A stretch of 14,325 nt of DNA from assembly GCA_900770515.1 (NCBI GenBank), contig CAAHDP010000436.1, positions 1-14,325 on the forward strand, read 5' to 3'. The stretch is from an uncultured Prevotella sp. (lineage in GTDB: Bacteria; Bacteroidota; Bacteroidia; Bacteroidales; Bacteroidaceae). Every line of letters begins with the position of its first letter. Position 1 is the first letter of the stretch. Both the position numbers and the translations under genes were made by a program. Under the pieces are notes generated by a model. The model did no database searches, was not told the origin of the DNA, and saw only the letters and a list, made by a program, of their open reading frames with translations. Positions 7,316-14,258 of the stretch are shown here, piece after piece.

Positions 7316-9286
7316 ATGGCAGAAAATCAAAACAACGCAAATAATTACTCTGCGAGTAACATCCAGGTTCTCGAAGGCTTGGAGGCTGTTCGCAAACGTC
7401 CGGCGATGTATATTGGTGACATCTCCGAAAAGGGTCTTCACCACTTGGTAAACGAGACCGTCGATAACTCTATCGACGAGGCGATGGCGGGTTACTGTAC
7501 CGACATCGAGGTAACCATCAACGAAGATAACTCCATCACCGTAGAAGACAATGGTCGTGGTATCCCTGTGGATATGCACGAGAAACTCCATAAATCAGCC
7601 CTCGAAGTCGTAATGACCGTGCTCCATGCCGGTGGTAAGTTCGACAAGGGTTCCTACAAAGTATCTGGTGGTTTGCACGGTGTGGGTGTAAGTTGTGTAA
7701 ACGCACTTTCTACCCACATGTTGTCACAGGTGTTCCGTGGCGGCAAAATCTACCAGCAGGAATACGAGAAGGGTAAGCCTCTCTATCCTGTCAAGGTGGT
7801 AGGCGAGACCAACAAGCGCGGTACACGCCAGCAGTTCTGGCCAGACCCAACCATCTTCACCCACACAGTCTATAAGTGGGACATCATCGCCAACCGTATG
7901 CGCGAGTTGGCATTCCTCAACGCAGGTATCAAGATTACCTTGAAAGATCTGCGCCCAGACGAGGAAGGCAAGACCAAGGAGCAGGTATTCCATGCCAAGG
8001 ACGGCTTGAAGGAATTCGTCCGCTACGTGGATCGCCATCGCACTCACCTCTTCGACGACGTCATCTATCTGAAGACAGAGAAGCAGGGTATTCCTATCGA
8101 GATTGCCGTGATGTACAACACAGACTATTCAGAGAACATCCACTCATACGTGAACAACATCAACACCATCGAGGGTGGTACTCACCTGACCGGTTTCCGC
8201 ATGGCGTTGACCCGTACCCTGAAGGCTTACGCAGAAGCCGACCCAACTATCTCTAAGCAGATAGAGAAGGCAAAGGTAGAGATTGCACCAGAAGACTTCC
8301 GCGAGGGTCTCACAGCCGTTATCTCTATCAAAGTAGCAGAGCCTCAGTTTGAGGGACAGACCAAGACCAAGCTCGGCAACAGCGAGGTGCAGGGTGCCGT
8401 TCAGCAGGCTGTGAACGAGGCTTTGTCTGATTACCTGGAGGAGCATCCAGACGAGGCTAAGCGCATCTGCGAGAAGGTGGTATTGGCTGCAACAGCACGT
8501 ATCGCTGCCCGCAAGGCACGCGAGAGCGTACAGCGCAAGAACTTCATGACTGGTGGAGGTCTGCCTGGTAAGCTCGCCGACTGCTCTATGAAGGATCCTA
8601 AGGAATGCGAAATCTTCCTCGTCGAGGGTGATTCCGCTGGAGGTTCAGCCAAGCAGGGCCGCGACCGTTTCCGCCAGGCTATCCTCCCATTGCGTGGTAA
8701 GATTCTGAACGTAGAGAAGGTTCAGTGGCATAAGGTCTTCGAGGCTGAGTCTGTGATGAACATCATCCAGAGTATTGGTGTCCGCTTCGGAGTGGATGGC
8801 GAAGACAGCAAGGAGGCAAACACCGACAAGTTGCGCTACGACAAGATTATCATCATGACCGATGCCGATGTCGATGGTTCCCACATCGACACCCTGATCA
8901 TGACTCTCTTCTATCGCTTCATGCCAAAGGTTATTGAGGAAGGTCACTTGTATATCGCAGCCCCACCTCTCTACAAGTGTACATACCGCAACAAGGTGAG
9001 CGAATACTGCTATACCGAGCAGCAGCGCCAGGCTTTCATCGACAAGTATGGCGACGGCACAGAAGACAAGAATATCCACACCCAGCGATACAAAGGTTTG
9101 GGTGAGATGAACCCAGAGCAGCTTTGGGAAACCACCATGGACCCTTCTACACGCTTGCTCAAGCAGGTGACCATCGAGAATGCAGCTCAGGCAGACGAGA
9201 TCTTCTCTATGCTGATGGGCGACGACGTGGAGCCACGCCGTGAGTTCATCGAGCAGAACGCTACTTACGCCAATATCGACGCTTAA
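7316..9286 (+). CDS. gyrB: DNA gyrase subunit B
   Basis: GyrB is the ATPase subunit of gyrase and, with GyrA, introduces negative supercoils. The 656-residue protein starts MAENQNNANN. The GHKL ATPase domain has NETVDNSIDEA (46-56, with Glu47 the expected catalytic base) and DNGRGIP (78-84), followed by the glycine-rich GGLHGVGVS ATP lid. The TOPRIM domain has EGDSAGG (437-443) and DADVDGSH (516-523), which supply the metal-binding acidic residues. The C-terminus has QRYKGLGEMN and the family ending around DDVEPRREFIEQN. These features favour GyrB over ParE. The frame stays open 195 bases upstream of the ATG to a TTG at 7121, but that stretch overlaps the promoter motif and encodes a Phe-rich, non-conserved sequence, so I rejected it. 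The gene has its own promoter and terminator. Confidence 0.96.
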   Translation: MAENQNNANNYSASNIQVLEGLEAVRKRPAMYIGDISEKGLHHLVNETVDNSIDEAMAGYCTDIEVTINEDNSITVEDNGRGIPVDMHEKLHKSALEVVMTVLHAGGKFDKGSYKVSGGLHGVGVSCVNALSTHMLSQVFRGGKIYQQEYEKGKPLYPVKVVGETNKRGTRQQFWPDPTIFTHTVYKWDIIANRMRELAFLNAGIKITLKDLRPDEEGKTKEQVFHAKDGLKEFVRYVDRHRTHLFDDVIYLKTEKQGIPIEIAVMYNTDYSENIHSYVNNINTIEGGTHLTGFRMALTRTLKAYAEADPTISKQIEKAKVEIAPEDFREGLTAVISIKVAEPQFEGQTKTKLGNSEVQGAVQQAVNEALSDYLEEHPDEAKRICEKVVLAATARIAARKARESVQRKNFMTGGGLPGKLADCSMKDPKECEIFLVEGDSAGGSAKQGRDRFRQAILPLRGKILNVEKVQWHKVFEAESVMNIIQSIGVRFGVDGEDSKEANTDKLRYDKIIIMTDADVDGSHIDTLIMTLFYRFMPKVIEEGHLYIAAPPLYKCTYRNKVSEYCYTEQQRQAFIDKYGDGTEDKNIHTQRYKGLGEMNPEQLWETTMDPSTRLLKQVTIENAAQADEIFSMLMGDDVEPRREFIEQNATYANIDA

Positions 9287-9304
9287 AGTTAACACGAACA
9301 TATT

Positions 9305-9339
9305 GGGGGCAGACTCAACAGGAGTCTTCCCCCTTTTTT
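9305..9339 (+). terminator. Strong intrinsic terminator after gyrB
   Basis: GGGGGCAGACTC (9305-9316) pairs with GAGTCTTCCCCC (9322-9333) with one mismatch across a five-base loop, directly followed by six T residues. It starts 18 bases after the gyrB stop and insulates gyrB from the downstream glycosidase genes. Confidence 0.93.
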
Positions 9340-9406
9340 AGGTTGCTGCCCTCCAAGGAACCGCAACCCCAGGCATCATATTTTAACAACTAACAAAACA
9401 GGATTT

Positions 9407-11782
9407 ATGAAGCATCTGCTTTTCACGTTTGCGCTAGCTGCCTCAGGCTTTCTGAGCAATCAGGCGGCAACAGTAAGTAAAGGGCCACTGCCCAACAAGC
9501 TGTGGTACAACAAGCCTGCATACGCCTTCGAAGAGTCACTGCCGCTAGGCAATGGCAAACTGGGTGCACTGGTTTACGGTGGAGCCAACAACGACTCCAT
9601 CCAGCTCAACGACATCACCCTCTGGACGGGCGTGCCCGTGAATCCCAACGAAGGTGGCGAAGCCTACAAGTGGATTCCGAAAATCAGAGAGGCGCTGTTC
9701 AAGGAGGATTACAAGACTGCCGATTCCCTGCAGCACTATGTGCAAGGCCATAACTCGGAGTTCTATCAGCCACTGGGCATGATCAACATCAAAGACTGCA
9801 ACCAGGGCGAGTTTACGGATTATTACCGCGAACTGAGCCTCGACAATTCCCTGGCTACTGTTCGTTACAGGCGCAACGGCATCCAATACACCAAAGAGTA
9901 TTTTGCTTCTCATCCCGACAAGATGATTGCCATCAAGCTGAGTGCTTCCCAAAAGCGAGCCATCAACAGCGACATCTCCCTCACCTCCCTCATTCCCCAT
10001 CAGGTGAAAGCATCCAGAGGACAGCTCACCATGACGGGACATGTTCTCGGAGATGAAGCCAACAGTACGCATTACTGTGCCATGCTTCAGGTAAAGAACA
10101 CCGACGGAAAGGTGTGGGCAAGCGATTCCGTACTCCATCTGAAGGATGTGAGCGAGGCTATCATCTATCTCATCAACGAAACAAGTTACAACGGCTTCGA
10201 CAAGCATCCCGTGAAGGAAGGAGCTCCATACATCGAGAACATAGCCGATGATGCCTGGCATCTCGCCAACTTTACATACGACGAATTCAAGCAGCGCCAC
10301 ATCGCTGACTATAAGAAACTCTTTGATAGAGTAAGCTTGAGCCTGAAAGGAGCCAAGTTTGATGCCACCCGCCCTACCGACAGACAGTTGCTTGCCTACA
10401 GCGACAACCACGAGAGCAATCCTTATCTGGAACAGCTCTACTTCCAGTATGGCAGATACCTGCTCATCAGCAGCAGTAGAACCAAGGGCGTGCCAGCCAA
10501 CCTGCAGGGACTCTGGGCACCAGCCCTCTATTCGCCATGGCGCGGCAACTATACCATCAACATCAACCTGGAAGAGAATTACTGGCCGGCAGAAGTCACC
10601 AACCTCCCAGAACTGGTTGCCCCGGTAGACGGATTGGTTGAAGGCATGTCGGTGACAGGCCGACACAATGCCCAGCACTTCTATGGCATCGATAAGGGAT
10701 GGTGCGCCGGACACAATACAGACGCCTGGGCGATGAGCAATCCTGTGGGAACCGGAAACGAGAGTCCACAATGGAGCAACTGGGCGATGGGTGGAGCCTG
10801 GCTCGTAGAAACCCTTTGGGATCACTACGACTATACCCGCGATACAGAATATCTTCGCACCACCGCCTACCCGCTAATGAAAGGTGCTGCCGACTTCCTG
10901 CTTGCGTGGCTCATCCCGAACCCACACAACCCCAACGAGCTGATTACCGCCCCTTGCACATCGCCAGAGGCTGACTACATCACCGATAAGGGCTACCGTG
11001 GCAGCAGTTTTTATGGCGGTACCGCCGACCTTGCCATCATCCGCGAGCTCTTCAAGAACACCATCAAGGGAGCCAAAGCCCTGGGCATCGACAGCGATTA
11101 TCAGCAGCAGTTGCAAGCAGCTCTAAATCGTCTGCGCCCTTACCACATCGGCAAGCGAGGCAATCTGCTGGAGTGGTATCACGATTGGGATGACCAGGAT
11201 TGGCATCATCGACACCAGTCGCACCTGCTCGGACTCTATCCGTTCCATCAGATTTCGGTAAACAAGACTCCGGAACTTGCAGCAGCCGCAACCAAGACTC
11301 TGGAAATCAAGGGCGATAATTCCACCGGTTGGAGTACAGGCTGGAGAATCAATCTTTGGGCTCGTCTGCATCGTGCCGACAAAGCTTACCAGATATACCG
11401 CAAGCTGCTCACCTACGTAAGCCCAGAAGTTTACAAGGACAGCAAGCACCGCAGCGGTGGCACCTACCCTAACCTCTTTGATGCCCATCCACCTTTCCAG
11501 ATTGATGGCAACTTCGGAGGCACAGCAGGTGTATGCGAAATGCTGATGCAATGCGACGGCGAGACGATGGACTTGCTCCCTGCCCTTCCGCAGGAATGGA
11601 AGGCAGGCGAGATGAAAGGTCTGAAAGCCCGTGGCAACTATGGCGTATCGCTTGCCTGGAATAATGGCAAGATGACCCGCGCCAGCATCACCAGCAAGAA
11701 CGAGGGAAATCTTTCTGTCAACTACAATGGCAAGCAGAAAGTCCTCTCCTTCAAGGCTGGAGAAACAAAGATTATCAAATAA
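9407..11782 (+). CDS. Secreted GH95 family glycosidase (alpha-L-fucosidase or alpha-L-galactosidase)
   Basis: GH95 enzymes are inverting glycosidases that remove terminal alpha-L-fucose or, in some members, alpha-L-galactose from glycans. The 791 residues begin with a signal peptide (MKHLLFTFALAASGF..., cleavage likely near residues 20-21, no lipobox Cys), so it should act in the periplasm or outside the cell. The N-terminal beta domain has the family opening ESLPLGNGKLGALVYGG and IQLNDITLWTG; the (alpha/alpha)6 catalytic barrel has YTININLEENYWPAE, TSPE and QIDGNFGGTAG. By comparison with the Bifidobacterium enzyme AfcA, Glu521 and Asp700 would be the catalytic acid and the base-positioning residue, with Asn385 and Asn387 activating water. 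Thr383 sits where AfcA has a His that, as I recall, separates fucosidases from L-galactosidases, so galactosidase activity is plausible. No TAnnTTTG motif is visible in the 67 nt upstream of it. The next gene follows at 51 nt and is probably cotranscribed. Confidence 0.92.
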   Translation: MKHLLFTFALAASGFLSNQAATVSKGPLPNKLWYNKPAYAFEESLPLGNGKLGALVYGGANNDSIQLNDITLWTGVPVNPNEGGEAYKWIPKIREALFKEDYKTADSLQHYVQGHNSEFYQPLGMINIKDCNQGEFTDYYRELSLDNSLATVRYRRNGIQYTKEYFASHPDKMIAIKLSASQKRAINSDISLTSLIPHQVKASRGQLTMTGHVLGDEANSTHYCAMLQVKNTDGKVWASDSVLHLKDVSEAIIYLINETSYNGFDKHPVKEGAPYIENIADDAWHLANFTYDEFKQRHIADYKKLFDRVSLSLKGAKFDATRPTDRQLLAYSDNHESNPYLEQLYFQYGRYLLISSSRTKGVPANLQGLWAPALYSPWRGNYTININLEENYWPAEVTNLPELVAPVDGLVEGMSVTGRHNAQHFYGIDKGWCAGHNTDAWAMSNPVGTGNESPQWSNWAMGGAWLVETLWDHYDYTRDTEYLRTTAYPLMKGAADFLLAWLIPNPHNPNELITAPCTSPEADYITDKGYRGSSFYGGTADLAIIRELFKNTIKGAKALGIDSDYQQQLQAALNRLRPYHIGKRGNLLEWYHDWDDQDWHHRHQSHLLGLYPFHQISVNKTPELAAAATKTLEIKGDNSTGWSTGWRINLWARLHRADKAYQIYRKLLTYVSPEVYKDSKHRSGGTYPNLFDAHPPFQIDGNFGGTAGVCEMLMQCDGETMDLLPALPQEWKAGEMKGLKARGNYGVSLAWNNGKMTRASITSKNEGNLSVNYNGKQKVLSFKAGETKIIK

Positions 11783-11833
11783 CAAAAATCACATCGGTTT
11801 TAAGAAACTAGAGTAAAAGACAGAAACAAAGCA

Positions 11834-12775
11834 ATGAGATATTTAACGACTCTCATCTTTTCAATACTCTGGGTACTGAGCTCCCATGCACAGGAGTTCG
11901 GTACCCATTGGATTTCGTATCCCCTTCCCAGTGACTCTGCCGAAGTATTATTCCGACAGCGTTATCTTCTGGAAGGTCGCCCCCTGCAGGCATCGCTCAG
12001 CATTGCCAGCACAGGAAGCTACCGCCTCTATGTAAACGAAAGAAACGTGACCCGAAGCGTGAAGTTTGACGGCATCAAGGATAGCACCTTGCTCAACCGC
12101 ACCATCGACATCACGAAATATCTGCGAAGCGGCGAAAACGTCATTGCCGTATGGTATTCGCCGGAAGGCAAACCGAGTCACGGCAAACAGCTTTCATTGG
12201 AGTTTTACGGATGGAATCAGGACACCACCTCATTCTATCATCAGGCAGACGGAAAATGGTACTGCCGACAGTTGAGAGACTGCACCCATGGCACCATCGA
12301 ACGCTTTGACGGAAGAACCAACACGCTGGCATGGAAATCGGAAGAATATGAGCCCTACGGCTGGATTCATCCCACAGGAAGTATGGATTCAGCAGAAAGC
12401 GAAGACAAACCAGATGGTCAACCTCGCCAAGAAGACAAAGGATATAAGGAATACAAAGACTACAAGGTTTTCAAGGCAGAGAACACATTATATAATGTAT
12501 TGGAACCCGTATGTACGTTTACAGATTCCCTGGGTGGTTACAACATCGACTTCGGTCGCCCTTTCCATGGCACCATCCGCCTCACTCTGCGAGATGCCCA
12601 CAGAGGCGCCAAGCTGCACATCAATGGTTATCAATACATTTGCAACGGGGAATTGGATGAACAGGCCTTCTTCCGTTTCAAATTTCAGAACAGAAGAATC
12701 TATACGATTACCTGGAACGGAAGATTCAAAAAGAGCGATATAGTCCATATTGAAGGATTAGAGATTTCGGAATAA
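11834..12775 (+). CDS. Secreted protein resembling non-catalytic domains of alpha-L-rhamnosidases (GH78-like), no catalytic barrel
   Basis: Function unknown; the sequence looks like the beta-sandwich parts of Bacteroidota alpha-L-rhamnosidases. The 313 residues start with a signal peptide (MRYLTTLIFSILWVLSSHA, cleavage likely before Gln20). A first domain (about 22-185) has HWISYPLPSDSAEVLFRQRY, ASTGSYRLYVNERNV and SGENVIAVWYSPEG, the pattern of the jelly-roll that precedes the catalytic barrel in GH78 proteins. A charged linker (about 186-215) ends in short Tyr-Lys repeats. A second domain (about 218-313) has FGRPFHGTIRLTL (from 240) and CNGELDEQAF (270-279) and ends HIEGLEISE. The (alpha/alpha)6 barrel with its acidic catalytic residues is absent, and only 30 bases lie between its stop and the next gene, so no remnant follows. 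It may be a carbohydrate-binding partner of the GH95 enzyme 51 nt upstream. The family call is by pattern only. Confidence 0.6.
   Translation: MRYLTTLIFSILWVLSSHAQEFGTHWISYPLPSDSAEVLFRQRYLLEGRPLQASLSIASTGSYRLYVNERNVTRSVKFDGIKDSTLLNRTIDITKYLRSGENVIAVWYSPEGKPSHGKQLSLEFYGWNQDTTSFYHQADGKWYCRQLRDCTHGTIERFDGRTNTLAWKSEEYEPYGWIHPTGSMDSAESEDKPDGQPRQEDKGYKEYKDYKVFKAENTLYNVLEPVCTFTDSLGGYNIDFGRPFHGTIRLTLRDAHRGAKLHINGYQYICNGELDEQAFFRFKFQNRRIYTITWNGRFKKSDIVHIEGLEISE
12443..12478 (+). repeat. Four imperfect 9-base tandem repeats in the linker of the rhamnosidase-like protein
   Basis: Within the coding sequence, four consecutive three-codon units encode YKE, YKD, YKV and FKA (residues 204-215). Each unit has the form TAY/TTC-AAR-G-N-N. 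The repeat lies in the linker between the two predicted beta domains and could vary in copy number by slippage without shifting the frame. Confidence 0.6.
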
Positions 12776-12799
12776 GCCCAAGAGCTTTTCGAAATCTCT
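12760..12799 (+). terminator. Hairpin terminator ending the GH95 unit
   Basis: AGAGATTTCG (12760-12769) pairs perfectly with CGAAATCTCT (12790-12799); inside the 20-base loop AAGC (12774-12777) can pair with GCTT (12784-12787). GTTTTATTAAT follows on the + strand. The left arm and stop codon of the rhamnosidase-like gene lie within the structure. It separates two convergent genes, so it may also stop the opposing transcript, though the - side lacks a T-run. Confidence 0.75.
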
Positions 12800-12805
12800 G
12801 TTTTA

Positions 12806-13441
12806 TTAATCTTCCAAGTCGGCAAGCAATTGCTCTGCCACTTCGCAAAGCTCATCATACCATTCCTTGCCGAACTTCTCAATCAGCGGACCTTCCAGGA
12901 ACTTATAAACCGGAAGATTCAACTCCTCACCCTTCTTGATGGCATCCTTGCAGATGCGCCACTTGTTATAGTTGATGCCATACACTTCGTTTCCGAAATC
13001 CTTGGCACGGATAGGATACAAGGCACAGGAGATAGGCTTCTTAAACTTCGACTTGCCTTCGCGATAAGCACGTTCAAGGGCACAGAGGCAACAATTCGGA
13101 ATCGTATGTCCATCTCCCAAGTCTTTCAAATCCTGGTAGCAGGTAAACACACAGTCCTTACCGTTCACGATGCTCGTTACCAAATCGCCTTCAATATCGG
13201 TATAAGCCACACCCTGCTTATCAATGATAGCCTGGGCAGAAGCCGAGAGATCATCCCAAACCACATCGAGCGCATCCTCTATCTCCATGATTTCATCCAG
13301 GGTAACAGGAGCTCCCGCATCGCCTTCGATGCAGCACTCACCCTTGCAGGCATCAAGGTCGCAACAGAATTTTTCAGTGATGATATCAGGTGAAACCAAC
13401 ACGTTGCCCACCTGCAGAATACGCAGTTCGTCTTTCTTCAT
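12806..13441 (-). CDS. DUF3109 family cysteine-rich protein
   Basis: This matches the DUF3109 family as I know it; its biochemical role is not established. The 211 residues hold 12 cysteines: FCCDLDACKGECC (Cys26, 27, 32, 36, 37), CVFTC (97, 101), NCCLC (117, 118, 120), SCALYPIR (139) and WRIC (164). The first cluster resembles the Cys-rich pattern of YkgJ-type proteins thought to bind zinc or an iron-sulfur cluster, so metal binding is a reasonable inference. There is no signal peptide or membrane segment, so a cytoplasmic location is likely. The C-terminal 40 residues are acidic (ending AEQLLADLED). The ATG at 13441 gives the conserved MKKDELRILQVGNVLVSPDII opening (shown in part). It lies 94 bases downstream of ung on the same strand, with a hairpin between them. 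Confidence 0.82.
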   Translation of the reverse strand: MKKDELRILQVGNVLVSPDIITEKFCCDLDACKGECCIEGDAGAPVTLDEIMEIEDALDVVWDDLSASAQAIIDKQGVAYTDIEGDLVTSIVNGKDCVFTCYQDLKDLGDGHTIPNCCLCALERAYREGKSKFKKPISCALYPIRAKDFGNEVYGINYNKWRICKDAIKKGEELNLPVYKFLEGPLIEKFGKEWYDELCEVAEQLLADLED

Positions 13442-13490
13442 AATGTTTCTTGAGATGAATAAATGTTTTTGATATATATATTAAATAATG

Positions 13491-13519
13491 ATAGCTACCC
13501 ATGAGTAGTGGATAGCTAT
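13491..13519. terminator. Inverted repeat between ung and the DUF3109 gene
   Basis: ATAGCTACCCA (13491-13501) pairs with TGGATAGCTAT (13509-13519) with one C-A mismatch across a seven-base loop. On the - strand it lies 16 bases after the ung stop and is followed by an AT-rich tract (CATTATTTAATATATATATC) rather than a T-run. It may be a ung terminator or a regulatory structure in the leader of the DUF3109 gene; no TAnnTTTG motif is visible after it. Confidence 0.5.
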
Positions 13520-13535
13520 ATATAAATAGGTGTGC

Positions 13536-14201
13536 CTACCATTGGATAGGCGCAATTCCGTTCTGCTGCAGATACGCATTGCAGCGGGAGAAATGATGAT
13601 TGCCAAACCATCCGCCACGATTGGCAGATAATGGCGAAGGATGCACACTTTCCAATATCATGTGCTTGCTCGTATCGATGAGCTTTGCCTTGCTTCGGGC
13701 ATAACCGCCCCAAAGAATAAACACCAGGTGTTCCTTGTCCTTGCTGAGCGCCTGGATAGCGGCATCTGTGAACTGCTCCCAGCCCTTGCGCTGATGGCTC
13801 GCTGCCTGATGGGCACGAACGGTAAGCGTGGCGTTGAGCAACAAGACTCCCTGCTTTGCCCAGCGGGTCAAATCGCCCGTGGCTGGCATCGGAGTGCCGA
13901 GATCCATCTGAATCTCCTTGAATATATTAATCAATGATGGTGGGAAAGTGATTCCATCTGGCACAGAGAAACTCAACCCCATTGCCTGCCCCGGCTCATG
14001 ATATGGGTCTTGTCCGATAATCACTACCTTCACATCATCGAAAGGACAAAGACTGAAGGCATTGAAAATCAAACGGCCCGGAGGATAACAGGGTGTACGC
14101 AGATATTCCTCTTTCACGAAGTTTGTGAGGTCAACAAAATACTGCTTGTCAAACTCTTCTCCTATATGTTGTCTCCAACTTTCTTCTATCTTTACGTCCA
14201 T
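13536..14201 (-). CDS. ung: Uracil-DNA glycosylase, family 1
   Basis: Ung removes uracil from DNA, starting base excision repair. The 221 residues match the usual length of about 220-230. The water-activating loop GQDPYH is at 63-68 (Asp65 the catalytic base), with the preceding FNAFSLCPFDDVKVVIIG strand; LLNATLTVRA is the uracil-pocket region, and the minor-groove intercalation loop HPSPLSANRG starts at His187, the second catalytic residue. The protein ends NAYLQQNGIAPIQW, typical of the family. The ATG at 14201 is the only close start and gives a normal N-terminus. It follows a hairpin that separates it from the upstream gene, and no Bacteroidota -7 motif is visible in the 57-nt gap. Confidence 0.96.
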   Translation of the reverse strand: MDVKIEESWRQHIGEEFDKQYFVDLTNFVKEEYLRTPCYPPGRLIFNAFSLCPFDDVKVVIIGQDPYHEPGQAMGLSFSVPDGITFPPSLINIFKEIQMDLGTPMPATGDLTRWAKQGVLLLNATLTVRAHQAASHQRKGWEQFTDAAIQALSKDKEHLVFILWGGYARSKAKLIDTSKHMILESVHPSPLSANRGGWFGNHHFSRCNAYLQQNGIAPIQW

Positions 14202-14217
14202 GATGTTTTAAGTTAAA

Positions 14218-14247
14218 GAAGTCAAGGCTCCAAAAAGCCTTGACTTC
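14218..14247 (-). terminator. Perfect 12-bp hairpin between the upstream gene and ung
   Basis: GAAGTCAAGGCT (14218-14229) and AGCCTTGACTTC (14236-14247) are exact reverse complements with a six-base loop. On the - strand it follows the stop of the gpmI-like gene by 11 bases and is trailed by TTTAACTTAAAAC, a modest T content. It starts 16 bases before the ung ATG, so it ends the upstream transcript or sits in the ung leader. Confidence 0.75.
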
Positions 14248-14258
14248 CGAAATTATTA

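Noticed and set aside
9545..10825. 426-codon open frame on the - strand opposite the GH95 gene
   Set aside because: The GH95 frame has clear family motifs throughout, whereas the antisense translation has none.
11834..12775. Rhamnosidase-like gene as a frameshifted pseudogene
   Set aside because: The frame is intact from signal peptide to stop, ends at a terminator, and no catalytic-domain remnant lies in any frame of the 30 bases before the next gene.
12830..13393. 187-codon open frame on the + strand opposite the DUF3109 gene
   Set aside because: The - strand frame has the conserved cysteine pattern and a sensible start; the + frame looks like a complementary shadow.
13471..13490. AT-rich alternating tract as a possible origin or attachment site
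   Set aside because: It is short, with no DnaA-box cluster, flanking direct repeats or integrase gene nearby.
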